Of a stretch of DNA of 25,374 nt, positions 7,908 through 14,317 are shown in pieces. A program made the position numbers and the translations under genes. The DNA is from CAYRVF01 sp964427535 (GTDB taxonomy: Bacteria; Chloroflexota; Ktedonobacteria; Ktedonobacterales; JADMIN01). Location of the stretch: contig CAYRVF010000082.1 of the NCBI GenBank assembly GCA_964427535.1, positions 1 through 25,374 on the forward strand. Reading direction: 5' to 3'. The notes beneath the pieces are model-generated. The model made no database searches, had not been told where the DNA came from, and was given only the letters and a program-made list of their open reading frames with translations. The number at the start of each line of letters is the position of its first letter. The first letter of the stretch is position 1.

Positions 7908-8291
7908 TCATATCTCCAGACTGACGAGAGCTGCTTCGACCGCCGCGACTAGCTCCTGCCGGGTAAACGGCTTCACGAGCTGTCCCAGACCGGCGGGAAT
8001 GTCGGGCCGCGTCAGACGAACGGTAGACGACATGAGGATGAAGCGGTGGCCTGCCGTGCGCAACGACTCGTCACGCTTGACCTCCGCGAGCAGCGCCAGT
8101 CCATCGAGGACCGGCATCACGATGTCGAGCAGTACGACATGCGGCTCGGTCGCGGCCCGGAGGTATGTCAGCGCCTCTCGCCCATCCACGGCAACCCGAA
8201 CACGATACGTCCTGGCCGAAAGTTCCGCGTCGATTAGCGCGCGCGTCGCGGCGCTGTCGTCTACCGCCAGGACCGGTATCAGACCTGCCAT
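7908..8291 (-). CDS. Single-domain response regulator (CheY-like receiver)
   Basis: The 127-residue protein is one receiver domain with no output domain. The acidic pair Asp11-Asp12, the phospho-acceptor Asp56 in LLDIVMP, the switch Ser/Thr at 89-90 in MSST and Lys107 in VKPF are all present, so it should accept a phosphoryl group from a histidine kinase. The frame is open up to 8510, but the ATG at 8291 has GGGAGG nine bases upstream, whereas the ATG at 8300 directly abuts that site. The extra upstream sequence looks non-coding. It precedes the tyrosine recombinase by six bases and shares its strand. Such stand-alone receivers act by protein contact; the adjacent recombinase is an obvious candidate partner, but this is inference. 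No cognate kinase gene is in the window. Confidence 0.92.
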   Translation of the reverse strand: MAGLIPVLAVDDSAATRALIDAELSARTYRVRVAVDGREALTYLRAATEPHVVLLDIVMPVLDGLALLAEVKRDESLRTAGHRFILMSSTVRLTRPDIPAGLGQLVKPFTRQELVAAVEAALVSLEI

Positions 8292-8300
8292 TTCGCCCAT

Positions 8301-8306
8301 CCTCCC
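8301..8306 (-). promoter_or_regulatory. Ribosome binding site fixing the response-regulator start
   Basis: GGGAGG on the minus strand lies nine bases before ATG 8291 but touches ATG 8300, so it selects the downstream start of the receiver-domain gene. Confidence 0.6.
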
Positions 8307-8353
8307 GCCACAGCGCCAACGCGGCTTGCAGACACGACGCGACAACACGCTCA

Positions 8354-8359
8354 AGTATA
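8354..8359 (-). promoter_or_regulatory. Possible -10 element for the response regulator-recombinase operon
   Basis: TATACT on the minus strand lies about 60 bases before the response-regulator start. No recognisable -35 is found at 16-18 bases. This is a weak call. Confidence 0.22.
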
Positions 8360-8425
8360 CCGGAAACCGATCATTTCGCGAGGGAGAAACAGGACTGTTC
8401 GCCCACCCGCGGAATCCCGACACGC

Positions 8426-8456
8426 TTGCGGCGACCCACGACTGAGGCGCTATACT
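8426..8456 (+). promoter_or_regulatory. Candidate promoter for the cobalamin adenosyltransferase gene
   Basis: TTGCGG (8426-8431) and TATACT (8451-8456) resemble -35 and -10 hexamers with a long 19-base spacer, about 88 bases before the ATG at 8544. No cobalamin-riboswitch-like fold is evident in the leader. Confidence 0.35.
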
Positions 8457-8543
8457 GAACTGCTTATTGGCGGTTGCTCCGCGCTCGCGCTGTCGAGCTC
8501 CACGGCACATGCTGTTCCATTGCAGAGAGGAAGCGGCAATTTC

Positions 8544-9092
8544 ATGGCGAAAGTGACGACTGGCACCGGCGACGGCGGCTATACCAGCCTGCTCGGTGAA
8601 CAGCGCGTGGCAAAGTATGACTCCCGCCCTGACACATTCGGCACCGTAGATGAAGCGACGTCAGCGCTCGGCATGGCGCGTGCCCTGACGGAAGATGGCC
8701 GTGTACGTGAGGTCGTGCTACGCATGCAACAGGACCTCTATGTGCTGATGGCCGAGCTCGCGACCCCTCCCGAGAATCTCGACGCGGTCGGCGTGCGCAT
8801 CACGTCCGAGCGCATCACATGGCTTGAAGAGACCGAGAACGCGCTCAAATCTGAGGTGAATATTCCCAACCGGTTCGTCATCCCCGGCGACACAGTCGAC
8901 GGCGCCGCGCTCGACGTCGCGCGTACCATCATCCGCCGCGCCGAGCGCATGGTGGCCCGGCTCACCCACGACGGTATCGTCACGCGACTGGAGCCGCTGA
9001 CGTACCTCAATCGTCTCTCGGATGTCGTCTTTATCCTCGCGCGATACCTGGAGGCCAAGCAGGGCGGCAGCACTCAGGCGACCAGACGGTAG
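8544..9092 (+). CDS. pduO: Cob(I)yrinic acid a,c-diamide/cobalamin adenosyltransferase (PduO type)
   Basis: The enzyme transfers the 5'-deoxyadenosyl group of ATP to Co(I) corrinoid, making the coenzyme B12 carbon-cobalt bond in the cytosol. The 182-residue protein carries the PduO-type ATP-binding N-terminus (VTTGTGDGGYTSLLG), the FGTVDE segment, the RTIIRRAER helix with the conserved Arg/Glu pair, and the YLNRLSDVVFILARY segment. All are family landmarks. ATG at 8544 is preferred over the TTG at 8520, because AGAGGAAG lies ten bases before it and the conserved N-terminus begins at once. It is not next to cobS and cobC, which lie about 10 kb away in this window. It is followed after 78 bases by a thioesterase gene on the same strand and could be co-transcribed with it. 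Confidence 0.94.
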   Translation: MAKVTTGTGDGGYTSLLGEQRVAKYDSRPDTFGTVDEATSALGMARALTEDGRVREVVLRMQQDLYVLMAELATPPENLDAVGVRITSERITWLEETENALKSEVNIPNRFVIPGDTVDGAALDVARTIIRRAERMVARLTHDGIVTRLEPLTYLNRLSDVVFILARYLEAKQGGSTQATRR

Positions 9093-9170
9093 AGGTCGCC
9101 GCCATGACAGCCGCGAACGCGATTCTCAGGCGTGTAGACCGATGAGCAGTAGAGGGGTTCGATCAGCACT

Positions 9171-10013
9171 ATGATTGGCGTTGCCGCACCTGTTGGTACC
9201 CGATTTCCCGTTCCGGCGGAGGCATATGTCGAGACGTTGAGCGTTCGGAGCTATGAAGCACGACGTGATGGGCGTGTGCATCCTGGCACACTGTTGCGCT
9301 ATCTCGAACATCTCGCCACCCGAGCCTCGGCCAGCCTGGGGTTCGATCATCTCTGGTACGAGCGGCATGGTTCCGCATGGGTCGTGCGCGAGATGCGACT
9401 CTGGCTGGCGAGTGGCGTGTCTCTCGACGATGAACTCGCCCTCGCGACGTGGCTCTCCGAGATCCGGCGCGTCCAGGCGAACCGCGAGTATGCCATCTGG
9501 AACGCCGCGACCGGCGGGCTCGTCGCCCGCGCACAGGCGCGTTGGGCTTTCGTTGACCGTGAACACGGCCAGTTGAAGCGCATCCCCGATCCACTGTTAG
9601 AGCGTTTCGTCGTGCCGGGGTCCGCGCTTCCGGCCGCCGTCTGGAGGCATATCGGAGCCACGGCCACAGGCGCACCCGTCGCCGAGATGCAGATTATCGC
9701 CCGCGACTACGAAGCCGATACACAACAGCACGTGAACAACTGCGTCTACGCCGACTGGCTCGAAGAGGCTGTCTTCGATGCCACTGCCGGCGCGGAGCCC
9801 CGACGAGATACATCGAGACAGCTTCGCGCCCGCGTGCTGCATGTCGAGTATTTGCGACCCGTCTATCCCGGCGAGGTCGTCACGCTGCGAACCCGCATCG
9901 CCAGCACCCGCACACGAGAACTGCAGGTCGCGCAGGAGATCGTGACGGGCACGCCTGATGCGCTCGCCGTACGGGCTTCCTCACGCTATTTGCGCGTCCT
10001 TCCCGCGAGCTAG
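9171..10013 (+). CDS. Acyl-ACP thioesterase family protein (double hotdog)
   Basis: The 280-residue protein has two hotdog folds. The first begins with VRSYEARRDGRVHPGTLLRYLEHLA, the N-terminal hotdog of the acyl-ACP thioesterase family. The second carries DTQQHVNNCVYADWLEE, matching the catalytic N-x-H-x-N-x-x-Y-x-x-W region of that family. Such enzymes release free fatty acids from acyl carrier protein; chain-length preference cannot be read from sequence. No signal peptide is present, so it should be cytosolic. The start is ATG 9171; an AGAGGGG sequence lies 13 bases upstream, which is a little far. It converges with the SRPBCC gene, with a hairpin between the two ends. An acyl-CoA rather than acyl-ACP substrate remains possible. 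Confidence 0.88.
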   Translation: MIGVAAPVGTRFPVPAEAYVETLSVRSYEARRDGRVHPGTLLRYLEHLATRASASLGFDHLWYERHGSAWVVREMRLWLASGVSLDDELALATWLSEIRRVQANREYAIWNAATGGLVARAQARWAFVDREHGQLKRIPDPLLERFVVPGSALPAAVWRHIGATATGAPVAEMQIIARDYEADTQQHVNNCVYADWLEEAVFDATAGAEPRRDTSRQLRARVLHVEYLRPVYPGEVVTLRTRIASTRTRELQVAQEIVTGTPDALAVRASSRYLRVLPAS

Positions 10014-10017
10014 CCGA

Positions 10018-10043
10018 CACTGCGGTGGCGCGGTGCCGCAGTG
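10018..10043. terminator. Bidirectional hairpin terminator between convergent genes
   Basis: CACTGCGG and CCGCAGTG form a perfect 8-bp stem around a 10-base loop, starting five bases after the thioesterase stop codon and ending 19 bases before the SRPBCC stop. The location strongly suggests a shared terminator, although there is no T-run on either side. Confidence 0.55.
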
Positions 10044-10062
10044 CCGACATGCGAGGATGGCA

Positions 10063-10527
10063 TCACTGCGCGCTGCTCACTCCGCTCATAGCGTTGGCAA
10101 GGCGCGCCAAAACGTCGTCGTAGACTCGCCGCAGCCCGCCGGGAGCGAAGGTACGCTCGAAGAACCCGCCGACACCGCCACTGCCCTCCCACTCGGTGGC
10201 GAGGCGCACTCGCGACTGGCCGTTGCCGTCCTGCACGGTCACGGTCCACGTGTTGACGAGCGAAGAGTTCAGGTCTCTCTCGGTCAGCACCGTGCCCTTC
10301 GCTGGCTCGTCGACGCGCAGACGGTATGGCCGCTGCCGCCTGGCCGCGCTGAAGGTGTAGGCGACAACCGTGCCAGCGCCCTTGCCTCCCTGCTCCACAC
10401 GGTAATTGAGGTAGTTCTCGGGCGGTAGGATTTTCGGCCGCTGGTTGGTATAGTCGGCGAGAAACGCATAGACATCCGCGGCAGGCGCGGCGATCACACG
10501 CTCAGCTTCCACATGAATCCGGCTCAT
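10063..10527 (-). CDS. SRPBCC (START/Bet v1-like) family protein
   Basis: The 154-residue protein opens with the family pattern: a short beta strand VEAERVIAAPAADVYAFLADY, an alpha helix and then curved-sheet strands. It ends in a long amphipathic helix (LRRVYDDVLARLANAM) that would close the hydrophobic pocket. SRPBCC proteins bind lipids, polyketides or other hydrophobic ligands, and some act as cyclases. No catalytic residues can be assigned here. ATG at 10527 has a GAGG ribosome site about six bases upstream. It lies downstream of glgB but is separated from it by a strong hairpin, so it is probably transcribed on its own. Confidence 0.85.
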   Translation of the reverse strand: MSRIHVEAERVIAAPAADVYAFLADYTNQRPKILPPENYLNYRVEQGGKGAGTVVAYTFSAARRQRPYRLRVDEPAKGTVLTERDLNSSLVNTWTVTVQDGNGQSRVRLATEWEGSGGVGGFFERTFAPGGLRRVYDDVLARLANAMSGVSSAQ

Positions 10528-10571
10528 AGGTCATCCTCTATCTGTCGTTCGAGACCTGGGAACGTATGCGA

Positions 10572-10605
10572 GCTCGCTGTGCCCTGCACATGGCGCACAG
10601 CGAGC
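10572..10605 (-). terminator. Strong hairpin downstream of glgB
   Basis: GCTCGCTGTGC and GCACAGCGAGC form a perfect 11-bp stem around a 12-base loop. It lies about 110 bases after the glgB stop and about 45 bases before the SRPBCC start on the same strand. It is the most stable inverted repeat I found in the window. It probably ends the hydrolase-glgB transcript, although no run of T follows; it could instead be a leader structure for the SRPBCC gene. Confidence 0.55.
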
Positions 10606-10713
10606 GTCGCACCCTTCAGAGAGCACTCATCCTTGAGCGGAACGCCGCAAGCTGTGTGCCTGACTGTGCTTCCGCCGCCTTCGTGTCGCGGCGTGGGGCG
10701 TCAGCGCGGTCCG

Positions 10714-13023
10714 TCAGTGCGGTGAGGCAGCGCGTGGCTGCAGCAACATCACCGCGAGCGGCGGCAGCGTTAGCGAGATCGAGTGCGCCCGCCCGTGCGC
10801 CTTGATGGGATCGCTCTTCACGCCGCCGAGGTTGCCCATGTTGCTGCCGCCGTAGATCTCGGAATCGGAGTTGAACACCTCTGAGTAGAAGCCTTCACTC
10901 GGCACGCCGATGCGGTAGTTGTGGCGCGGCACTGGCGTGAAATTGCCGACGAGCACCAGCGGGTCGCTGCGATCGCGCCCATACCGCACGAACGAGATGA
11001 CACTACTCGCCGTATCGGAACCGTCAATCCACTCGAATCCCTCGGGCGTGAAGTCCAGATCGTGGAGCGAGGGGTGGTCGCGCAAGAGCGTGTTGAGGTC
11101 GCGCACGAGCCTGCGCATCTGAATATGCTCTCTGCTCTCGGGATACTGCGGATCGAGCAGCCCCCACTCCAGGAAGCCGGCGTAGTTCCACTCGGCCCAC
11201 TGCGCGAACTCACCTCCCATGAAGAGCAGCTTCTTCCCGGGATGCCCGTACATAAAACTGTAGAGCGCACGCAGGTTGGCGAATTTCTGCCAGCGGTCGC
11301 CAGGCATCTTGTTGATCATCGAGCCCTTCATATGGACGACCTCGTCGTGCGAGAAGGGCAGCAAGAAGCGCTCGGAGTAGGCGTAGATCATCGAAAACGT
11401 CAACTCGTTCTGATGATATCTGCGGTAGATGGGGTCGTACTCGATGTACTCTAGGATGTCGTGCATCCATCCCATGTTCCACTTGAGCGAGAAGCCCAGT
11501 CCGCCGTCGGACACGGGATGTGTCACCTTCGGCCAGGCGGTCGACTCCTCCGCGATCATGAGCACGTGCGGGAATCGCTCCGCGACGCGGGCATTTGTCG
11601 CGCGGAGGAAGTCGATGGCCTCCAGATTCTCGCGTCCGCCATAGCGGTTGGGCAGCCACTGGCCCTGTGTCCGTGAGTAGTCGAGGTACAGCATGGAGGC
11701 GACCGCGTCCACGCGCAGCCCGTCGATGTGATACTTGTCGCACCAGAACAAGGCATTGGCGAGCAGGAAGTTGCACACCTCGTTGCGGCCAAAGTTGTAG
11801 ACCAGCGTGCCCCAGTCGGGGTGCGCCCCCTGACGCGGGTCGGCATGCTCGTACAGGTGCGAGCCGTCAAAGTAGGCCAGACCGTGCTCGTCGCGTGGGA
11901 AGTGCGCGGGCACCCAATCCATCAGCACGCCGATACCATGCTGGTGCAAGTAATCGACGAAATAGCGAAAGTCATCCGGCGTGCCGTAGCGGCTGGTGGG
12001 CGCATAATAGCCGGTGACCTGATAGCCCCACGAGCCGTCGAAAGGATGCTCGGCGATCGGCATCAGCTCCACGTGCGTGTAGCCGAGCTCCTGCAGATAC
12101 GGCACCAGTTGATGCGCCAGCTCGCGGTATGTCACATGTCCACCCTGACCGCCGTCAGGGTCAGGCCGCCATGAGCCGGCGTGAATCTCATAGACGGAGA
12201 TCGGCGCGTTCAAGGCGTTCTGCCGCGCACGCTGCTCACCCATCCACGCACCGTCGTTCCATGTGTAGCGATTGAGGTCGTAGACCCGCGACGCTGTGCC
12301 TGGCCGCAACTCGGCGGCGAAGGCCAGGGGGTCGGCCTTGAGCACGCGATAACCCGCGTTCCAGGACAGGATCGCGTACTTGTACAGTGCGCCCGCCGCG
12401 ACACCAGGCACGAACAGCTCCCAGATGCCGTTCGACCGCAGCCGCATAGGATACACCCGGTCGTCCCACCCGTTGAAGTCGCCGACTACACTGACGCGCT
12501 TGGCCGTCGGCGCCCAAACGGCGAAGTGGACACCGTCGACGCCATTCACGGTTCGTACGTGCGCGCCAAGCCGCTCGTACAGCTCAAGGTGGGTACCTTC
12601 GCCGATGAGATACAGGTCGTACGGCGTGATTAGCTCAGGGAAGGCATAGGGATCGTGTAGCCGCTCAGTGATTCCGCTTGGGCGACGGACCTCCAGCACA
12701 TACTCCTTGGGCAGCTCGTGGGCAGAGACAAGGCTGAAGAGCCCCGCGTCGTGGAGCCTGGACATCGGCATGGATAGCGGGTGACTGCCTAGGCCGAGGG
12801 CATTGTCGTCATTCTCGTCCGCGCCATCAGGCACCACGCGCACCGCTTGCGCGCCAGGAAGGAAGGCGCGAATGAGGAAGACCTGCCGCCCTGAGACTGT
12901 CATTGTGTGCGGACCCAGGATGTCAAAGGGCGCTCCGTGCTGACCTGTCACGAGCGCCTCCATCGTCGCGGCGTCGAGCGGGTCGCTGAATGAGAGTGAG
13001 GAATCGGCGGCGGGTCTACTCAT
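10714..13023 (-). CDS. glgB: 1,4-alpha-glucan branching enzyme
   Basis: The enzyme makes the alpha-1,6 branches of glycogen by cutting and transferring alpha-1,4 chains. The 769-residue protein has the full bacterial layout: an N1 domain (ALVTGQHGAPFDILGPHTM), a CBM48 domain (VHFAVWAPTAKRVSVVGDFN), then the GH13 barrel. Catalytic positions are visible: region I DWVPAHF, the nucleophile Asp in DGLRVDAVASM near residue 437, the acid/base Glu in MIAEEST near 490 and the transition-state Asp in FSHDEVVH near 559. A C-terminal all-beta domain ends the protein. ATG at 13023 has AGGA eight bases upstream. The upstream gene on the same strand is the MBL hydrolase, 46 bases away. glgA, glgC and glgP are not in the window, so glycogen genes appear dispersed here. 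Confidence 0.97.
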   Translation of the reverse strand: MSRPAADSSLSFSDPLDAATMEALVTGQHGAPFDILGPHTMTVSGRQVFLIRAFLPGAQAVRVVPDGADENDDNALGLGSHPLSMPMSRLHDAGLFSLVSAHELPKEYVLEVRRPSGITERLHDPYAFPELITPYDLYLIGEGTHLELYERLGAHVRTVNGVDGVHFAVWAPTAKRVSVVGDFNGWDDRVYPMRLRSNGIWELFVPGVAAGALYKYAILSWNAGYRVLKADPLAFAAELRPGTASRVYDLNRYTWNDGAWMGEQRARQNALNAPISVYEIHAGSWRPDPDGGQGGHVTYRELAHQLVPYLQELGYTHVELMPIAEHPFDGSWGYQVTGYYAPTSRYGTPDDFRYFVDYLHQHGIGVLMDWVPAHFPRDEHGLAYFDGSHLYEHADPRQGAHPDWGTLVYNFGRNEVCNFLLANALFWCDKYHIDGLRVDAVASMLYLDYSRTQGQWLPNRYGGRENLEAIDFLRATNARVAERFPHVLMIAEESTAWPKVTHPVSDGGLGFSLKWNMGWMHDILEYIEYDPIYRRYHQNELTFSMIYAYSERFLLPFSHDEVVHMKGSMINKMPGDRWQKFANLRALYSFMYGHPGKKLLFMGGEFAQWAEWNYAGFLEWGLLDPQYPESREHIQMRRLVRDLNTLLRDHPSLHDLDFTPEGFEWIDGSDTASSVISFVRYGRDRSDPLVLVGNFTPVPRHNYRIGVPSEGFYSEVFNSDSEIYGGSNMGNLGGVKSDPIKAHGRAHSISLTLPPLAVMLLQPRAASPH

Positions 13024-13069
13024 GTTCGCTATCCTGTTCTACGTGTGTGAGCGGCCGCGCACGATGTAC

Positions 13070-14044
13070 TCAAGGCTGAGAACCTTCCGCCGTCAGGAGC
13101 TCGGGATGATACTTCTGATAGTAGCGCCGGTAGCCCTGCCCGCTCATAAGGTAGTTGGTCGCAATCTCGTAGCGGCGCACCGCGCTTGCCCCTTCCACGG
13201 GCGCCCGCCGCGCGATCTCGGGGTCGAACGTATCGGCGAGCAGACGCTCAAGCGCCTCATCGCTTGCCTGAGCTCGTATCCCCGGCAGGAGCAGTTTGCC
13301 CCACTGCGCGAGACTACGCCGCAAGCCGTTCAGGTGGGAAGCCGTTTGCCGCGATGGGCCGAAATGCGCGAGATACAGCACGGACGGGTCCAGGCGCTCC
13401 AGCCGCTCGATGCTCGCGTACCAGTCTTCGAGGTTGAGGTCCGGCGGCGGCGTCGGCGGCCGCACGTACTCGATATCCTGAAGGCGCACACCGGCGACGT
13501 CTCCGGCGAAGACAGCTCGCCGCCGCGCGTCGAAATACGCGACATGGTGAATCGCGTGTCCAGGAGTGTAAAGCACCCGCAGCACTCGCTCGCCAATGCG
13601 CACCTCGTCGCCATCGTCGAGCTCGCTGAGGCGCCCAGTGGGCACCGGCTCCATGTTACCCCAGAGCTCATACATGCGCTCACCGTAGATGCGCGCCGCG
13701 CTGCGGACGAGCCGCGAGGGATCGAGCAGATGCGGCGCGCCGATACGATGGACGAAGACTCGCGCGTGTGGCAGTCGCCGCACCAGTGCGCCAGACGCGC
13801 CCGCGTGATCGAGATGGACATGCGTCAGCAAGAGGTGCGTGATCGCCTCTGGAGCTACGCCCGCGGCGCGCACGGCATCGAGCAACGTCTCAAGGCTGGC
13901 GGCGGACCCGACATCGACGAGGGCAATCTCGTGCTCACCGGTCAGCAGATACGAGGCAATCACGCCCCGCTCACCGCGGAACATCGTATCGAGCAGCCAG
14001 AGATCGTCCTCAAGCTGAATGGCGAGCGTCTTGTCGCCAGCCAT
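13070..14044 (-). CDS. Metallo-beta-lactamase-fold hydrolase
   Basis: The 324-residue protein has the metal-binding set of the MBL superfamily: THVHLDHAG (HxHxDH), the later His in TPGHAIHH, the bridging Asp in FAGDVAG and a final His in LAHFGPS. The order and spacing fit a di-zinc or di-iron hydrolase of the glyoxalase II/lactonase-like type. The C-terminal third after about residue 235 is an extra helical domain of unknown use. ATG at 14044 is chosen because AAAGGAG lies six bases upstream; a TTG at 14050 would abut that site. It is the first gene of a two-gene set with glgB and diverges from the NACHT-HEAT gene. No substrate can be named. Confidence 0.92.
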   Translation of the reverse strand: MAGDKTLAIQLEDDLWLLDTMFRGERGVIASYLLTGEHEIALVDVGSAASLETLLDAVRAAGVAPEAITHLLLTHVHLDHAGASGALVRRLPHARVFVHRIGAPHLLDPSRLVRSAARIYGERMYELWGNMEPVPTGRLSELDDGDEVRIGERVLRVLYTPGHAIHHVAYFDARRRAVFAGDVAGVRLQDIEYVRPPTPPPDLNLEDWYASIERLERLDPSVLYLAHFGPSRQTASHLNGLRRSLAQWGKLLLPGIRAQASDEALERLLADTFDPEIARRAPVEGASAVRRYEIATNYLMSGQGYRRYYQKYHPELLTAEGSQP

Positions 14045-14050
14045 GACCAA

Positions 14051-14057
14051 CTCCTTT
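14051..14057 (-). promoter_or_regulatory. Ribosome binding site fixing the MBL hydrolase start
   Basis: AAAGGAG on the minus strand lies six bases before ATG 14044 and zero bases from the alternative TTG at 14050, so the ATG is the functional start. Confidence 0.6.
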
Positions 14058-14077
14058 GTCCTAATGGCGCTACGACT

Positions 14078-14246
14078 TACGCTGGCGTAGGCCTCCGTCC
14101 GATCGAGTACCTGTGCGCGGCGCCAGAGCGCAACGCTCCAGGATATACCTTACAGCATATCACCGCCGATGACCTGCCCGTACGCCGATTCGATAGCCAC
14201 CTCTACTACTGGCGCCGCCGCCTCGTCTCACTCTCCGTTATACAAT
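14078..14246. promoter_or_regulatory. Divergent intergenic region with small inverted repeat and -10-like box
   Basis: Between the MBL hydrolase and the NACHT-HEAT gene there is a TACGC-TG-GCGTA inverted repeat (14078-14089) and a TACAAT box (14241-14246) reading towards the NACHT-HEAT gene. ATGGAGCGG occurs twice (14244-14252 and 14287-14295). No -35 partner is clear. These are candidate control sites only. Confidence 0.2.
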
Positions 14247-14317
14247 GGAGCGGCATATGTCGCTCAGCTCTATGACGGTATTGCGCATGGAGCGGGGTAA
14301 GGTGGCGGAGGGGACAG

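Noticed and set aside
8292..8510. N-terminal extension of the response regulator
   Set aside because: The extra 73 codons are Arg/Trp-rich and unlike a receiver domain; the ATG at 8291 has a good ribosome site.
8300..8543. Cobalamin riboswitch ahead of the adenosyltransferase
   Set aside because: The leader is short and I see no B12-box-like conserved element; a covariance-model search would be needed to revive this.
9150..9170. tRNA T-loop-like GGTTCGATC before the thioesterase
   Set aside because: No flanking 5-bp T-stem, anticodon arm or acceptor stem can be drawn; it is probably chance.
13022..14275. 417-codon plus-strand open frame opposite the MBL hydrolase and its upstream region
   Set aside because: It mirrors the hydrolase codon for codon on the other strand, has Arg/His-rich low-complexity sequence and no family motif; long antisense frames are common at this GC.
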